Positions 43,037 to 52,575 of a stretch of 64,000 bases of DNA are shown here, piece by piece. The notes beneath the pieces are model-generated. The model had not been told where the DNA came from. It was given only the letters and a program-made list of their open reading frames with translations, and searched no databases. Both the position numbers and the translations under genes were made by a program. Every line of letters begins with the position of its first letter. Position 1 is the first letter of the stretch. The stretch comes from Noviherbaspirillum aridicola (GTDB taxonomy: Bacteria; Pseudomonadota; Gammaproteobacteria; Burkholderiales; Burkholderiaceae_D): assembly GCF_019656455.1 (NCBI RefSeq), contig NZ_BPMK01000013.1, positions 87,967 through 151,966 on the forward strand, in the 5' to 3' direction.

Positions 43037-43082
43037 GCGGATTGATCAAGACCGGCCTGGACGGTCACGATGCCCGAAAACA

Positions 43083-43113
43083 AAAAGGCCACAACCCGAA
43101 GATTGTGGCCTTT
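43083..43113 (-). terminator. Terminator downstream of tRNA-Met
   Basis: AAAGGCCACAA...TTGTGGCCTTT stem-loop, with a T-rich run on the - strand (TTTTTGTTTTC) right after the tRNA 3' end. Confidence 0.75.
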
Positions 43114-43119
43114 GAATTC

Positions 43120-43196
43120 TGGTGGTGATAGGTGGACTTGAACCACCGACCCCAGCATTATGAGTGCTGTGCTCTAACCAGCTGAGCTATATCACC
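43120..43196 (-). tRNA. tRNA-Met (CAT), elongator type
   Basis: 77 bases fold as a full cloverleaf: acceptor GGTGATA/TATCACC, D-arm GCTC-AGCTGGTTA-GAGC, anticodon arm CAGCA-CTCATAA-TGCTG with anticodon CAT, variable GGGTC, T-arm GGTGG-TTCAAGT-CCACC, discriminator A and encoded CCA. G1-C72 pairs and the anticodon stem lacks the three G-C pairs of initiators, so it is not fMet; the sequence around CTCATAA resembles E. coli elongator tRNA-Met. A lysidine-modified Ile tRNA is not fully excluded. Confidence 0.93.
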
Positions 43197-43238
43197 AGCG
43201 AAAGAAGCCGTAGATTATGCTTCCTCTCGTAAAGGCTG

Positions 43239-44192
43239 TCAAGCCTTGCCTTCCAGCTTCTCCCGGACACGCCGCAGCACACGAGCGCCGCAGTCCGGCA
43301 GCAGGCAGTCGATGACCTCCCGCTCGGGCATCGAGCGCAGCCAGGTGAGCTGGCGCTTGGCCAGTTGCCGGGTCGCCGCGATTCCTTTTTCCCGCAGGCT
43401 CTGAAAATCGTAATCGCCATCGAGATATTCCCACGCCTGCCGATAGCCGACGCAGCGCATCGAGGGCAGGCCGGGATGCAGGTCGCCGCGGGCGCGCAGG
43501 CGGCGGACTTCCTCGAGCAATGCATCGTTGGCAAGCATGGCGTCGAAGCGGGCGGCAATGCGCGCATGCAACTCGCTCCGGTCCGATGGCTCGAGCGACA
43601 GCGGCAGGAGATCGAACGGCAGTTCCTGCGGCGGCGCCCGGTCGAGCAGCGCGGACATCGGTTGGCCGCACAGCGCATGGATCTCGAGCGCGCGCTGTAT
43701 GCGCTGGCTGTCGTTGGGATTGAGGCGGGCGGCGGTGACCGGGTCGATCTCCGCCAGCCTCGCATGCATGGCCGGCGCGCCGAGGGCGCGCATCTCGTCT
43801 TCCATGCGCGCGCGCAGCGCCGGTTCCGGCTGCGGCAGGCTGTCGAGCCCGTCCCGCAAGCCCTTGAAGTAGAGCATGGTGCCGCCGACCAGCAGCGGCA
43901 GCCGGCCGCGGCCGCTGATGTCCTGCACGAGGCGCAGCGCATCGTCGCGGAACTGCATGACCGAGTAGGACTCGGCCGGGTCGAGAATGTCGATCAGGTG
44001 ATGCGGGGCCTGCGCGCGCTCTTCCGGGCTCGGCTTGGCGGTGCCCACGTCCATGCCCCGGTAGACGAGGGCGGAGTCGACCGAAATGATTTCGGCCGGC
44101 AGGTGGCGTGCAACGTCGAGCGCGGCCGCGGTCTTGCCGGAGGCGGTCGGACCCATGATCGCCACGGCCAGCGGTCTGGTGGAGCGGTTCAC
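43239..44192 (-). CDS. miaA: tRNA dimethylallyltransferase MiaA
   Basis: Prenylates A37 of UNN-reading tRNAs, providing the substrate for MiaB. 317 aa with P-loop [85 protein letters not shown] and [14 protein letters not shown]. It starts four bases after the mutL stop, the same mutL-miaA pairing as in E. coli. Confidence 0.97.
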   Translation of the reverse strand: MNRSTRPLAVAIMGPTASGKTAAALDVARHLPAEIISVDSALVYRGMDVGTAKPSPEERAQAPHHLIDILDPAESYSVMQFRDDALRLVQDISGRGRLPLLVGGTMLYFKGLRDGLDSLPQPEPALRARMEDEMRALGAPAMHARLAEIDPVTAARLNPNDSQRIQRALEIHALCGQPMSALLDRAPPQELPFDLLPLSLEPSDRSELHARIAARFDAMLANDALLEEVRRLRARGDLHPGLPSMRCVGYRQAWEYLDGDYDFQSLREKGIAATRQLAKRQLTWLRSMPEREVIDCLLPDCGARVLRRVREKLEGKA

Positions 44193-44196
44193 GGAA

Positions 44197-46029
44197 TCAC
44201 TGCCCCCGGAGGAAGAGCTTGTCGAGATCCGACAGCGCCAGTTGCGTCCAGGTCGGACGGCCGTGATTGCACTGGTCGGCGCGCTCGGTTGCTTCCATCT
44301 GGCGCAGCAGCGCGTTCATCTCGGGAATCGTGAGCGCGCGGTTGGCGCGGACCGCCGTATGGCAGGCGAGCGTGGCGAGCAGCTCGTTGCGTCGCTCCAC
44401 CAGCACGCGCGAGCCGCCGAATTCCCGCACGTCGCGCAGCACGTCGCGCGCCAGCGACTGCGCGTCGGCGTTCCTGAGCAGGGCGGGAATCGCCCGTACC
44501 GCCAGGGTGGTGGGCGAGAGCGCGGTGATGTCGAAGCCGAGCGCCTGCAGCGCGTCGCGATGCTCTTCCACCGTGCCGACCTCGACCGGATCGGCGTAGA
44601 AGGTGACCGGGATCAGCAGCGGCTGCACCTGCATCGCGTCGGCATCGAGCGCGTTCTTGAGCTGTTCGTACAGAATGCGCTCGTGCGCGGCATGCATGTC
44701 GACCAGGACCAGTCCCTTGCGGTTCTGCGCCAGTACATAAATGCCGTGCAACTGGGCGAGCGCGAAGCCGAGCGGGAAGTCTTCCCCGGGCAGCGCTTGC
44801 GGTGCGCTGGCGGGTGCGGCGACGCCGGGTTCGGGCGGGAGGGCGCTTGCAACGGCAACAGGCGGCGCGGCATCGCGGAACATCGCGCCATAGCTCGCGA
44901 GGGTCTGCGCCACGCCCCCCGATCCGGCGAAGGACGGGGCGAAGGATGTCTGCTGCGGTTCACGGATCCATGGCAGCCGTCCGGGTACGGGCGCCGCGGG
45001 CGGCGTCGTCTCGCCCTGGGCGGCGGCGGTGGTCTGCGCCAGCGCACGCTGCACCGCGTGAAAAACGAACTGGTGCACGCCGCGGCTGTCGCGGAAGCGC
45101 ACTTCGATCTTGGACGGATGCACGTTGACGTCGACCAGCGCCGGATCGAGGTCGAGGCAGAGCATGTAGCACGGGTAGCGGTCGCCGTGCAGCACATCCT
45201 GGTAGGCGGCGCGCACCGCGTGGGTGAGCAGCTTGTCGCGCACGAAGCGGCCGTTGACATAGAAATACTGGCCGTCGGCCCGGGCCTTGGACGCGGTGGG
45301 CAGGCCGACGAAACCGTGCAGCCGCAGCGGACCCGCGCTTTCGTCCAGCGGCAGCCGCGCGCTGGCGAAGTCCTGGCCGAGGATATGCGCGCTGCGCTTG
45401 TCGGTCGCGCTCGCGTTCCAGTGATCCACCGTCTTGCCGTTGTGCGACAGCGAGAAGCTCACGTCCGGGCGCGACAGCGCGATACGGCGCACCACTTCCG
45501 CGCAGTGGCCGAATTCGGTCTGCTCGGACTTGAGGAACTTGCGGCGCGCGGGCGTATTGAAATACAGGTCGCGCACATCCACGGTGGTGCCGGTCGCGCC
45601 GGAGGCGGGCGCAGGCTGCGCGCCCGGGCTGCCGGACAGCTCCCAGGCGTGGTCGGCGCCGGGCGTGCGCGAGGTCAGGGTGAGCTGCGCCACCGAGGCG
45701 ATCGACGCCAGCGCTTCGCCGCGGAATCCGAGCGTGGCGACGTTCTCCAGGTCTTCCAGCGAAGCGATCTTCGAGGTGGCGTGGCGGGCGAGCGCAAGCG
45801 GCATCTGCTCGGGCGGAATGCCGCGTCCGTTGTCGATGATGGCGATGCGCTTGACACCTCCTTCCTCGAGCCTGACCGTGATCTGGGTGGCTCCGGCATC
45901 GAGCGCGTTCTCGAGCAGTTCCTTGACGACGGCGGCGGGGCGGTCGACCACTTCGCCGGCGGCGATCTGGGAAATCAGCCGGTCGGGCAGGGCCTGGATC
46001 GGGCGGGCGGGCATGTGCGGCGCATTCAT
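44197..46029 (-). CDS. mutL: DNA mismatch repair protein MutL
   Basis: GHKL ATPase connecting MutS recognition to strand incision. 610 aa: [30 protein letters not shown], the ATP-lid motif [34 protein letters not shown] and [18 protein letters not shown] are all canonical. A Pro/Ala-rich linker (~residues 340-410) leads to the C-terminal dimerisation domain with [17 protein letters not shown]. No DQHA(X)2E(X)4E metal motif of endonuclease-type MutL is seen, consistent with a methyl-directed-type MutL. ATG 46029 is the natural start. Confidence 0.97.
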   Translation of the reverse strand: MNAPHMPARPIQALPDRLISQIAAGEVVDRPAAVVKELLENALDAGATQITVRLEEGGVKRIAIIDNGRGIPPEQMPLALARHATSKIASLEDLENVATLGFRGEALASIASVAQLTLTSRTPGADHAWELSGSPGAQPAPASGATGTTVDVRDLYFNTPARRKFLKSEQTEFGHCAEVVRRIALSRPDVSFSLSHNGKTVDHWNASATDKRSAHILGQDFASARLPLDESAGPLRLHGFVGLPTASKARADGQYFYVNGRFVRDKLLTHAVRAAYQDVLHGDRYPCYMLCLDLDPALVDVNVHPSKIEVRFRDSRGVHQFVFHAVQRALAQTTAAAQGETTPPAAPVPGRLPWIREPQQTSFAPSFAGSGGVAQTLASYGAMFRDAAPPVAVASALPPEPGVAAPASAPQALPGEDFPLGFALAQLHGIYVLAQNRKGLVLVDMHAAHERILYEQLKNALDADAMQVQPLLIPVTFYADPVEVGTVEEHRDALQALGFDITALSPTTLAVRAIPALLRNADAQSLARDVLRDVREFGGSRVLVERRNELLATLACHTAVRANRALTIPEMNALLRQMEATERADQCNHGRPTWTQLALSDLDKLFLRGQ

Positions 46030-46135
46030 GCCCGGATTATAGCGCCCGGCCCTCGCGGCGATGGGGAGCGTGCTCGCGCCAGGGGCTGCCGGCGTCGGCA
46101 GGCGCGATGTCGCGCCGTGCGTTTTTCAATACCGC

Positions 46136-46165
46136 AAAAAAAAGTGCAGGCACTCGGGCCTGCAC
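46136..46165 (-). terminator. Terminator downstream of the chemoreceptor gene
   Basis: GTGCAGGC-ACTCGG-GCCTGCAC stem at 46144-46165, with eight A residues on the + strand that give a U-run after the stem on the - strand. Confidence 0.9.
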
Positions 46166-46190
46166 TGTCTGTCGGGGAATCGCGCCCCGG

Positions 46191-47948
46191 TCAGAACTCT
46201 TCCCAGTCATCATCGCCGGCATGCGTCTTGGCGCCGACCGGCAGGCGGCGGGGAGAGGCGGCAGGTACGGGATGGGCGGCCGGAACGGTGACGGTCTTGA
46301 CCGGCGCCGCGGCGGCAGCGGCCGGCCTGGCGGTACGCGGCGCAGGCACGGCCGGCGTGGCCTTGCGGATCGCCGCCGGGGCGGAGGCGGGTGCCGCCGG
46401 CGCCGCCGGGCCGCCGACCTTGAACACGCTGACCACGCCCGACAGCTGGCGCGCCTGGTCCTGCATCGACGCGGCGGCGGCGGCGGCTTCTTCCACCAGC
46501 GCCGCATTCTGCTGCGTCACATTGTCCATTTCCGCGATCGCCCGGTTGACCTGCTCGATGCCGGCGGTCTGTTCCTGGCTGGCGGCGGCGATCTCGCTGA
46601 TGATGTCGGTCACGCGGCGCACGCTGTTGACGACTTCCTCCATCGTGCTGCCGGCCTGGTCGACCAGCCGGGAGCCGGCTTCCACTTTTTCCACCGAGTC
46701 GCTGATCAGCGTCTTGATCTCCTTGGCGGCATTGGCCGAACGCTGCGCGAGGCTGCGCACTTCGGAGGCCACGACGGCGAAACCCCGGCCCTGCTCGCCC
46801 GCGCGGGCCGCTTCCACCGCCGCATTGAGTGCGAGGATGTTGGTCTGGAAGGCGATGCCGTCGATGACACCGATGATGTCGACGATCTTGCGCGCGGAAT
46901 CATTGATCGAGCCCATGGTCTCGACCACCTGGGACACCACGGCGCCACCCTGCACCGCGACATCGGACGCGGTGGCGGCCAGCTTGTTGGCCTGGCTGGC
47001 GTTGTCGGCGTTGTGCTTGACGGTGGAGGTCAGCTCTTCCATCGAGGAGGCGGTCTGTTCCAGCGCACTGGCCTGCGACTCGGTGCGCGCGGACAGGTCG
47101 GCATTGCCGGATGCGATTTCGGCCGAGGCGACGTTGATGGCGTCGGTTCCCATGCGCACCTGGCTGACGATGCGTCCGAGGCTGTCATTCATGTCGCGCA
47201 GCGCCGCCAGCAACTGGCCGGTCTCATCCTGGGAGTCCACTTTCACCGCGGTGGTGAGGTCGCCGTCGGCGACGCGCCGCGCGACTTCGAGTGCGCCGTG
47301 CAGCGGCGCGGTGATGCTGCGGGTGACGAGCCATGCGATGCCGGCGCCGAGCAGCAGGGCGACGGCGGCCAGGCCGATCGTCAGCAGCCGGGCGCTGTCG
47401 TAGGCGCTGCCGGTTTCCTCTGCCGTCTTGCGGGCGGCGCTTTCCTGCATGCGCACCATCTCATCCATCGCTTCCAGCCACTTCTTCTGCTGCGGCACCA
47501 CGTCCGACAGCAGGATGGGGATCACGTCGCCCTGGCGCTTGGCCAGTCCGACCGCCTTCTCGACGCCGGGGGCGGTGGCGACACGGGCCGCCTCGACCTT
47601 GGTCAGCAGGGCGCGACTGGATTCGTCGGTGATCATCTTTGCGAGCGCCTCCGCGCTCTCGCGGTACTGGGCGCCGGCCGCTTCGATCTGCTTGACCTCG
47701 GCGTTGACGTCATCCTCGTTGGTCATCACGGACACGTTGCGCACGGAGACGGCGGTGCGCATCACGGCCTGCCGCATGTCATTCAGATGCTTGACGATGA
47801 CGTCGTTTTCATTGATGACCTTGTCGAGTCCGTTGTGGATCAGCGCCATGCCGGACAGGCTGGCCATGGCGAGGCCGAGCAGCAGGGCCAGGACCAGGCC
47901 GAAGCCCAGCCCGAGCCGGGCGCCGATGTGCAGGTTGCGGAATTTCAT
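46191..47948 (-). CDS. Methyl-accepting chemotaxis protein
   Basis: 585-aa transmembrane chemoreceptor. TM1 is near residues 10-32 ([20 protein letters not shown]), followed by a ~155-residue periplasmic four-helix-bundle sensor, TM2 ([21 protein letters not shown]), a HAMP domain ([22 protein letters not shown]), and the signalling hairpin whose tip is [40 protein letters not shown]. The Ala/Pro-rich tail ends DDWEEF, which resembles the NWETF-type pentapeptide that tethers CheR/CheB. The ligand cannot be predicted. ATG 47948 gives the normal Tar-like N-terminus. No che genes are nearby. Confidence 0.95.
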   Translation of the reverse strand: MKFRNLHIGARLGLGFGLVLALLLGLAMASLSGMALIHNGLDKVINENDVIVKHLNDMRQAVMRTAVSVRNVSVMTNEDDVNAEVKQIEAAGAQYRESAEALAKMITDESSRALLTKVEAARVATAPGVEKAVGLAKRQGDVIPILLSDVVPQQKKWLEAMDEMVRMQESAARKTAEETGSAYDSARLLTIGLAAVALLLGAGIAWLVTRSITAPLHGALEVARRVADGDLTTAVKVDSQDETGQLLAALRDMNDSLGRIVSQVRMGTDAINVASAEIASGNADLSARTESQASALEQTASSMEELTSTVKHNADNASQANKLAATASDVAVQGGAVVSQVVETMGSINDSARKIVDIIGVIDGIAFQTNILALNAAVEAARAGEQGRGFAVVASEVRSLAQRSANAAKEIKTLISDSVEKVEAGSRLVDQAGSTMEEVVNSVRRVTDIISEIAAASQEQTAGIEQVNRAIAEMDNVTQQNAALVEEAAAAAASMQDQARQLSGVVSVFKVGGPAAPAAPASAPAAIRKATPAVPAPRTARPAAAAAAPVKTVTVPAAHPVPAASPRRLPVGAKTHAGDDDWEEF

Positions 47949-48120
47949 GAGTCTCCCCTTGCGAAGGTCCGCCCGGGTCCCGGACGGATTGGATGAGTGC
48001 GGCCGCGGCCGGCGCGGCCGCGTGTTTTTCTGATCGGCATGTATTAAAGCGCACTTGAGCGGCGCGCTCATCTTGGTATTTCTACGTATGCGGCGGCGTC
48101 CCCATGCGGAAAGGCGTTGA

Positions 48121-49440
48121 TCAGGTCATGCGGTTCTTGGCCAGCGGGGGATTCTTGGCGAAGTACTTGCGGATGCCCTTGAAGACGGCGTCGGCCATCT
48201 TGTCCTGATAGTCGTCGTCGGTCAGCTTGGCCTCTTCCTCCGGGTTGGAGATGAACGCGGTTTCGATCAGGATGCTCGGAATGTCCGGCGCCTTGAGCAC
48301 CGCGAAGCCGGCCTGCTCGACCGCCTGCTTGTGCAGGCGGTTGATGCCGCCTAGTTCCGCCAGCACCGCCCGGCCGACCTTCAGGCTGTCATTGATCTGC
48401 GCGGTGGTCGTCAGATCGAGCAGCACGCTCGCGAGCTGCTTGTCATGGGTGCGGATGTTGACGCCGCCGATCAGGTCGGCCGCGTTTTCCTTGTTGGCCA
48501 GCCAGCGTGCCGCGGTGGAGGACGCGCCTTTTTCCGACAGCGCGAAGACCGAGGAGCCGCGCGCCGTCGGTTCTATCCAGGCATCGGCGTGGATCGACAC
48601 GAACAGGTCGGCCTGGACCTTGCGCGCCTTCTGCACCCGTACATGCAGCGGCACGAAGTAATCGCCGTCGCGCGTGAGCATGACGCGCATGTTCGGCTGC
48701 TGCTCGATGCGCTGCTTGAGCCGCTTGGCGATCGCGAGCACCACATCCTTTTCGCGGCTGCCGCGGCGTCCGATCGCGCCGGGATCCTCGCCGCCGTGGC
48801 CGGGGTCGAGCGCGATCGTGACCATGCGCGTCAGAGCCTGCGGCTTGTCCTCGGCGGCTTCGCTCCTCGCGGTTTCCGGCACCGGCTTCGTTTCCGGCAC
48901 CGCCGGCGTCTCGGCCTGCGGCGCGCGCGTCCATTCGCCCTTTTCGATCAGGGCGAGGATGGGGTCGGGCGGCGCGACCGGGTACAGGTCGAAGATCAGC
49001 CGGTGGCGGTATTCGCCGACCGGCGCCAGCGTGAAGACCTGCGGATTGATTTCTTCCTTGAGGTCGAAGACCAGGCGCACCACGTTCGGCCGGTTCTGGC
49101 CCACGCGTACCTGGCGGATGTAGGGATCGTTGGACTGGATCTTGGCGACCAGTTCCTTGAGCGTCTGGTTCAGCTCCAGGCCCTCGATGTCGACCACCAG
49201 GCGTTCCGGGTCCTTGACGATGAAATGCGTGGCCTTGAGGTTGCTGTCGTTCTCCAGCGTGACGCGGGTATAGTCCTCGGCCGGCCAGACTCGCACCGCG
49301 AGGATCTGTGCGGCGCGTGCCGGCACGGATGCGAAGACGGAGAGAAGCAGGGTTCCGCCGGCCTTGATGAGGGTGCGGCGGGAGCGTGAAGCCGCGCGGG
49401 GCTTCACAGACGGGACGCGAATTTCAGTCGATCGAGGCAT
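48121..49440 (-). CDS. amiC: N-acetylmuramoyl-L-alanine amidase AmiC-type
   Basis: Splits septal peptidoglycan for daughter-cell separation. 439 aa: a twin-arginine signal ([15 protein letters not shown]...ARA), an AMIN localisation domain (residues ~45-150: [45 protein letters not shown]), a Pro/Glu-rich linker, and a zinc amidase_3 domain with [19 protein letters not shown], the second ligand glutamate in [15 protein letters not shown] and the catalytic glutamate in [12 protein letters not shown]. Tat export agrees with E. coli AmiC. The start overlaps tsaE by 37 bases. Confidence 0.95.
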   Translation of the reverse strand: MPRSTEIRVPSVKPRAASRSRRTLIKAGGTLLLSVFASVPARAAQILAVRVWPAEDYTRVTLENDSNLKATHFIVKDPERLVVDIEGLELNQTLKELVAKIQSNDPYIRQVRVGQNRPNVVRLVFDLKEEINPQVFTLAPVGEYRHRLIFDLYPVAPPDPILALIEKGEWTRAPQAETPAVPETKPVPETARSEAAEDKPQALTRMVTIALDPGHGGEDPGAIGRRGSREKDVVLAIAKRLKQRIEQQPNMRVMLTRDGDYFVPLHVRVQKARKVQADLFVSIHADAWIEPTARGSSVFALSEKGASSTAARWLANKENAADLIGGVNIRTHDKQLASVLLDLTTTAQINDSLKVGRAVLAELGGINRLHKQAVEQAGFAVLKAPDIPSILIETAFISNPEEEAKLTDDDYQDKMADAVFKGIRKYFAKNPPLAKNRMT

Positions 49441-49889
49441 TGAGAACCGAGGGGTGACAATGCCCGTAATTCTATATCACGTCCGTTGCCGCTGATTCTC
49501 AGGAGTATTTCCATGTCAGCCGGAGGCAACACTTGTTCCGCCTTCTCCGGCCATTCGACCACGCAGATGCCGTGCTTGCCGAAATGCTCACGAAACCCGG
49601 CGTCGAGGAATTCTTCCGGGCTCGACAGCCGGTAGAGGTCGAAATGCACCAGCTCCACCTGCTCGCCGCCGACGGTGACGGCATAGGGTTCGGCCAGGGT
49701 ATAGGTCGGACTCTTGACGTGCCCGGCATGGCCCGCCGCGTGCAGCATGGCGCGGGTGAGTGCGGTCTTGCCGGCGCCGAGATCGCCGTGCAGGTAGATC
49801 GCCAGCCCGGGCGCGAGCGCGCGGGCCAGCGCGGCGCCCATGGCGGCGGTCGCGGCTTCGTCGTGAAGGTGGGTGTGGAATCGCTGCAT
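49404..49889 (-). CDS. tsaE: tRNA t6A37 biosynthesis ATPase TsaE
   Basis: ATPase partner of TsaB/TsaD in N6-threonylcarbamoyladenosine synthesis. 161 aa with Walker A IYLHGDLGAGKTALTRAML, VKSPTYTLAEPY, and VHFDLYRLSSPEEFLDAGF plus VEWPEKAEQVLPPAD typical of the family. It runs into amiC with a 37-base overlap, as in other proteobacteria, and is divergent from queG across only 41 bases. Confidence 0.95.
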   Translation of the reverse strand: MQRFHTHLHDEAATAAMGAALARALAPGLAIYLHGDLGAGKTALTRAMLHAAGHAGHVKSPTYTLAEPYAVTVGGEQVELVHFDLYRLSSPEEFLDAGFREHFGKHGICVVEWPEKAEQVLPPADMEILLRISGNGRDIELRALSPLGSQCLDRLKFASRL

Positions 49890-49930
49890 CTCGTAAAATG
49901 GCTGTTTTGCGGCGCCGCCCGCAGGGTGCG

Positions 49931-51082
49931 ATGAATCTTCCTGATGACAAACTGGCCACGCTCGCGCTGACGATCAAGGCGTGGGGGCGCGAACTCGGCT
50001 TTGCGCAGCTCGGCATCGCCGGCATCGACCTGCCGGATGCCGAAGCCGGTCTGCAGGCATGGCTCGACGCCGGCCATCACGGCGAGATGGATTATATGGC
50101 AGCCCACGGCATGAAGCGCGCGCGGCCCGCCGAGCTGGTGCCCGGCACGGTGCGCGTCATCAGCGCCCGCATGGACTACCTGCCGGCATCCGCCGGCGAC
50201 GACTGGCGCGAGCGGGAAGCGCGACGCGCCGAAGACCCGGGCCATGCCGTCGTCTCGCTCTACGCGCGCGGCCGCGACTACCACAAGGTGCTGCGCGCGC
50301 GGCTGCAGCAGCTGGCCGATCGCATCCGTGCCGAGATCGGCGAATTCGGCTACCGGGTGTTCACCGATTCGGCGCCGGTGATGGAGGTGGCGCTGGCCGA
50401 GCAGGCCGGCATCGGCTGGCGCGGCAAGCACACCCTGCTGCTCAGCCGCGAGGCCGGCTCAACCTTCTTCCTCGGCGAGATACTCACCGACCTGCCGCTG
50501 CCGGTGGACCAGCCCTCCGGCAGGCACTGCGGCCAGTGCAGCGCCTGCATCGACGGCTGTCCGACGGCGGCCATCCTCGGCCCCTACCGGCTCGACGCGC
50601 GGCGCTGCATTTCCTACCTGACCATCGAACTCAAGGGCAGCATCCCGGTCGAGATGCGTCCGCTGATCGGCAATCGCGTCTACGGCTGCGACATATGCCA
50701 GCTGGTCTGCCCCTGGAACAAGTTCGCGAGAGCGTCGACGCTGAGCGATTTCGACGTGCGCAACGGTCTCGACCAGGCATCCATGATCGAGCTGTTCGGC
50801 TGGAGCGAGCAGGAATTCGGCCAGCGGCTCGAGGGCAGTCCGATACGCCGCATCGGCCACGAGCGCTGGCTGCGCAATCTCGCGGTCGGGCTCGGCAATG
50901 CCCTGGGCGCCGGCGCCGAGCCCGCTCCCATTCGCGCGGCCCTGCAGGCGCGGGCCGACCACCCGTCAGCGCTGGTGCGCGAGCATGTGCACTGGGCGCT
51001 CGCTCAGCGCGCCAGCGACAGCCAGACCGGCAGCGTGAACAGCGAAAGCACCGTGCCGGCGGAAATCAGGAAAGCCACGTAA
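49931..51082 (+). CDS. queG: Epoxyqueuosine reductase QueG
   Basis: Cobalamin- and iron-sulfur-dependent reductase of the last queuosine step, complementing queA and tgt at the window start. 383 aa with FTDSAPVMEVALAEQAGIGWRGKHTLLL, two ferredoxin-type clusters (HCGQCSACIDGCPTAAI; GCDICQLVCPWN), LDARRCISYLTIE and HERWLRNLAVGLGNAL. ATG 49931 gives the usual start. The C-terminus runs ~26 residues beyond the helical-repeat end and overlaps the convergent carrier gene by 79 bases. Confidence 0.95.
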   Translation: MNLPDDKLATLALTIKAWGRELGFAQLGIAGIDLPDAEAGLQAWLDAGHHGEMDYMAAHGMKRARPAELVPGTVRVISARMDYLPASAGDDWREREARRAEDPGHAVVSLYARGRDYHKVLRARLQQLADRIRAEIGEFGYRVFTDSAPVMEVALAEQAGIGWRGKHTLLLSREAGSTFFLGEILTDLPLPVDQPSGRHCGQCSACIDGCPTAAILGPYRLDARRCISYLTIELKGSIPVEMRPLIGNRVYGCDICQLVCPWNKFARASTLSDFDVRNGLDQASMIELFGWSEQEFGQRLEGSPIRRIGHERWLRNLAVGLGNALGAGAEPAPIRAALQARADHPSALVREHVHWALAQRASDSQTGSVNSESTVPAEIRKAT

Positions 51083-51894
51083 GGACCGTTTCCGCCCATG
51101 CGCGCGGCGAGCACATAGGCGCTGGAAGCCGTCGGCATCGCGCAGAACATCACCAGGATCTGCAACTGCAGCGGCGGCAGGCCGGCGTAGCGGCCCGCGA
51201 CCAGGCCGATCGCCGGCAGCGCCAGCAGCTTGACGGCAATGAACCACAGCGCCATTCCCCTGGCTTCCCGCAGACCCGACAGCCGCAGGCCGGCGCCGAC
51301 CGCGATCAGGCCGAGCGCGATCGAGGCATTGGCCATGCGCGAGAGCGTGGCGCCGACCACATCCGGCAGCGTCAGCCCGGCGAGATTGAACGCCATGCCC
51401 CCCGCGGTCGCCACCAGCAGCGGGTTCTTCGCCAGCTCGCGCAGCAGGCCGCCGCTCTTGTGCACCAGGGCATGGACCGCGGCCATATTGCACAGCGGGA
51501 CCGCGAAGCCGATGATCAGCGCCATCAGCGTCGTGCCCTTGTCGCCGGCGAGACGCGAGGCGATTGCCAGCGCGATGTAGGAATTGAACCGGAAAGCCGT
51601 CTGCACGCCCGACTCGAACATCATCGGCGGCGCCCTGAACAGCGGCCGGGCCAGCCAGCCGAGCGCGACGCCGCACAGGCATGCCCCGATGGCCAGCTGC
51701 AGCATCATGCCGGTGGTGTCGAAATCGAATTCCGTGCGCGCGGTGGAATAGAACAGCAGGGCAGGGAACAGGAAGTAGTAGACCAGCTTCTCGACGCCGG
51801 CCCAGAACGCCGTGCCCCAGTCGGTGAAGCGCATCAGCAGAAAGCCGAGCAGGATCAGCGCGAAATCGGGGAACAGCAGGGCGGCGACGGACAT
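51004..51894 (-). CDS. Auxin efflux carrier (AEC) family transporter
   Basis: 296 aa with about ten hydrophobic helices arranged as two five-helix halves, the second beginning near LAKNPLLVATAGGMAFNLAGL. Family features are the N-terminal FALILLGFLLMRF, FPALLFYSTARTEFD, and the loop MPTASSAYVLAARMGGN near helix 9. AEC carriers export or import organic anions such as malate or auxin; substrate is unknown here. It is near a dicarboxylate-type two-component system, which is suggestive only. Its 3' end overlaps convergent queG. Confidence 0.9.
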   Translation of the reverse strand: MSVAALLFPDFALILLGFLLMRFTDWGTAFWAGVEKLVYYFLFPALLFYSTARTEFDFDTTGMMLQLAIGACLCGVALGWLARPLFRAPPMMFESGVQTAFRFNSYIALAIASRLAGDKGTTLMALIIGFAVPLCNMAAVHALVHKSGGLLRELAKNPLLVATAGGMAFNLAGLTLPDVVGATLSRMANASIALGLIAVGAGLRLSGLREARGMALWFIAVKLLALPAIGLVAGRYAGLPPLQLQILVMFCAMPTASSAYVLAARMGGNGPYVAFLISAGTVLSLFTLPVWLSLAR

Positions 51895-51976
51895 GGAGGA
51901 AGCGGCGGAGGTATGGGCAGCCCGACATCTTACCCCGCCGGCGGCCCGGCCGGCGGAAGTGCTGCGGCAAGCGCTA

Positions 51977-52567
51977 CTATTTGAGCAGTCGCGCCAGCTC
52001 GACCGCGGTCTTCACATTCATCTTGTCGAAGATGTGGGCGCGATGGACTTCCACCGTGCGCATGCTGATGCCGAGCTCATCGGCGATGACCTTGTTCATC
52101 TTCCCCGCCAGGATGAGGTCGAGCACCTCGCGCTCGCGCACCGACAGCGTGTCCAGGCGCGACGCGACCTCGGCGGCGGCCCCGGCCTCCTGCGATGCCA
52201 GCAGGGCTTCCTGCACCCGGTCCATCAGCTTGTTGTCGTTGAACGGCTTTTCGAAGAAGTCGAAGGCGCCCCGCTTGAGCGTGTCGACCGCCATCGGCAC
52301 ATCGCCGTGCCCCGTGAGGAAGATCACCGGCAGGCGCTTCGTGAGCCGCCGCGCGGTCAGCGCATCGAACAGGGCCGCGCCGCTGATGCCGGGCATGCGC
52401 ACGTCGAGCAGTATGCACTCACCCGCCGCGTCGAAGCCGTTGCCCCGCTCGAGCCACTGGAGGAAGGCCGCGCCGCTTTCATAGGCGGTGCTGGCGATGC
52501 CGCGCGAATGGGCGAGCCAGGTCAGCGAATCGCGGATCACTTCTTCATCGTCGACTATGTGCAGCAT
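51977..52567 (-). CDS. dctR: DctR/FixJ-type response regulator
   Basis: 196 aa: receiver domain with acidic pocket IVDDEEV, phospho-acceptor Asp55 in LLDVRMPG, FLTGHGDVPMAVDTLKRGAFDFFEKPF containing the conserved lysine, then a LuxR/FixJ helix-turn-helix (LSVREREVLDLILAGKMNKVIADELGIS...VEVHRAHIFDKM). FixJ-type regulators paired with Cache/PAS kinases beside TRAP genes are called DctR (Rhodobacter). It starts 8 bases after the kinase stop on the same strand. Confidence 0.85.
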   Translation of the reverse strand: MLHIVDDEEVIRDSLTWLAHSRGIASTAYESGAAFLQWLERGNGFDAAGECILLDVRMPGISGAALFDALTARRLTKRLPVIFLTGHGDVPMAVDTLKRGAFDFFEKPFNDNKLMDRVQEALLASQEAGAAAEVASRLDTLSVREREVLDLILAGKMNKVIADELGISMRTVEVHRAHIFDKMNVKTAVELARLLK

Positions 52568-52575
52568 GGCTTTCC

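Noticed and set aside
43120..43196. Initiator tRNA-fMet
   Set aside because: A G1-C72 pair and a non-GGG/CCC anticodon stem rule out an initiator.
44086..47403. A 1105-codon open frame on the + strand
   Set aside because: Antisense to mutL and the chemoreceptor, both of which are unmistakable; no recognisable motif in the antisense product.
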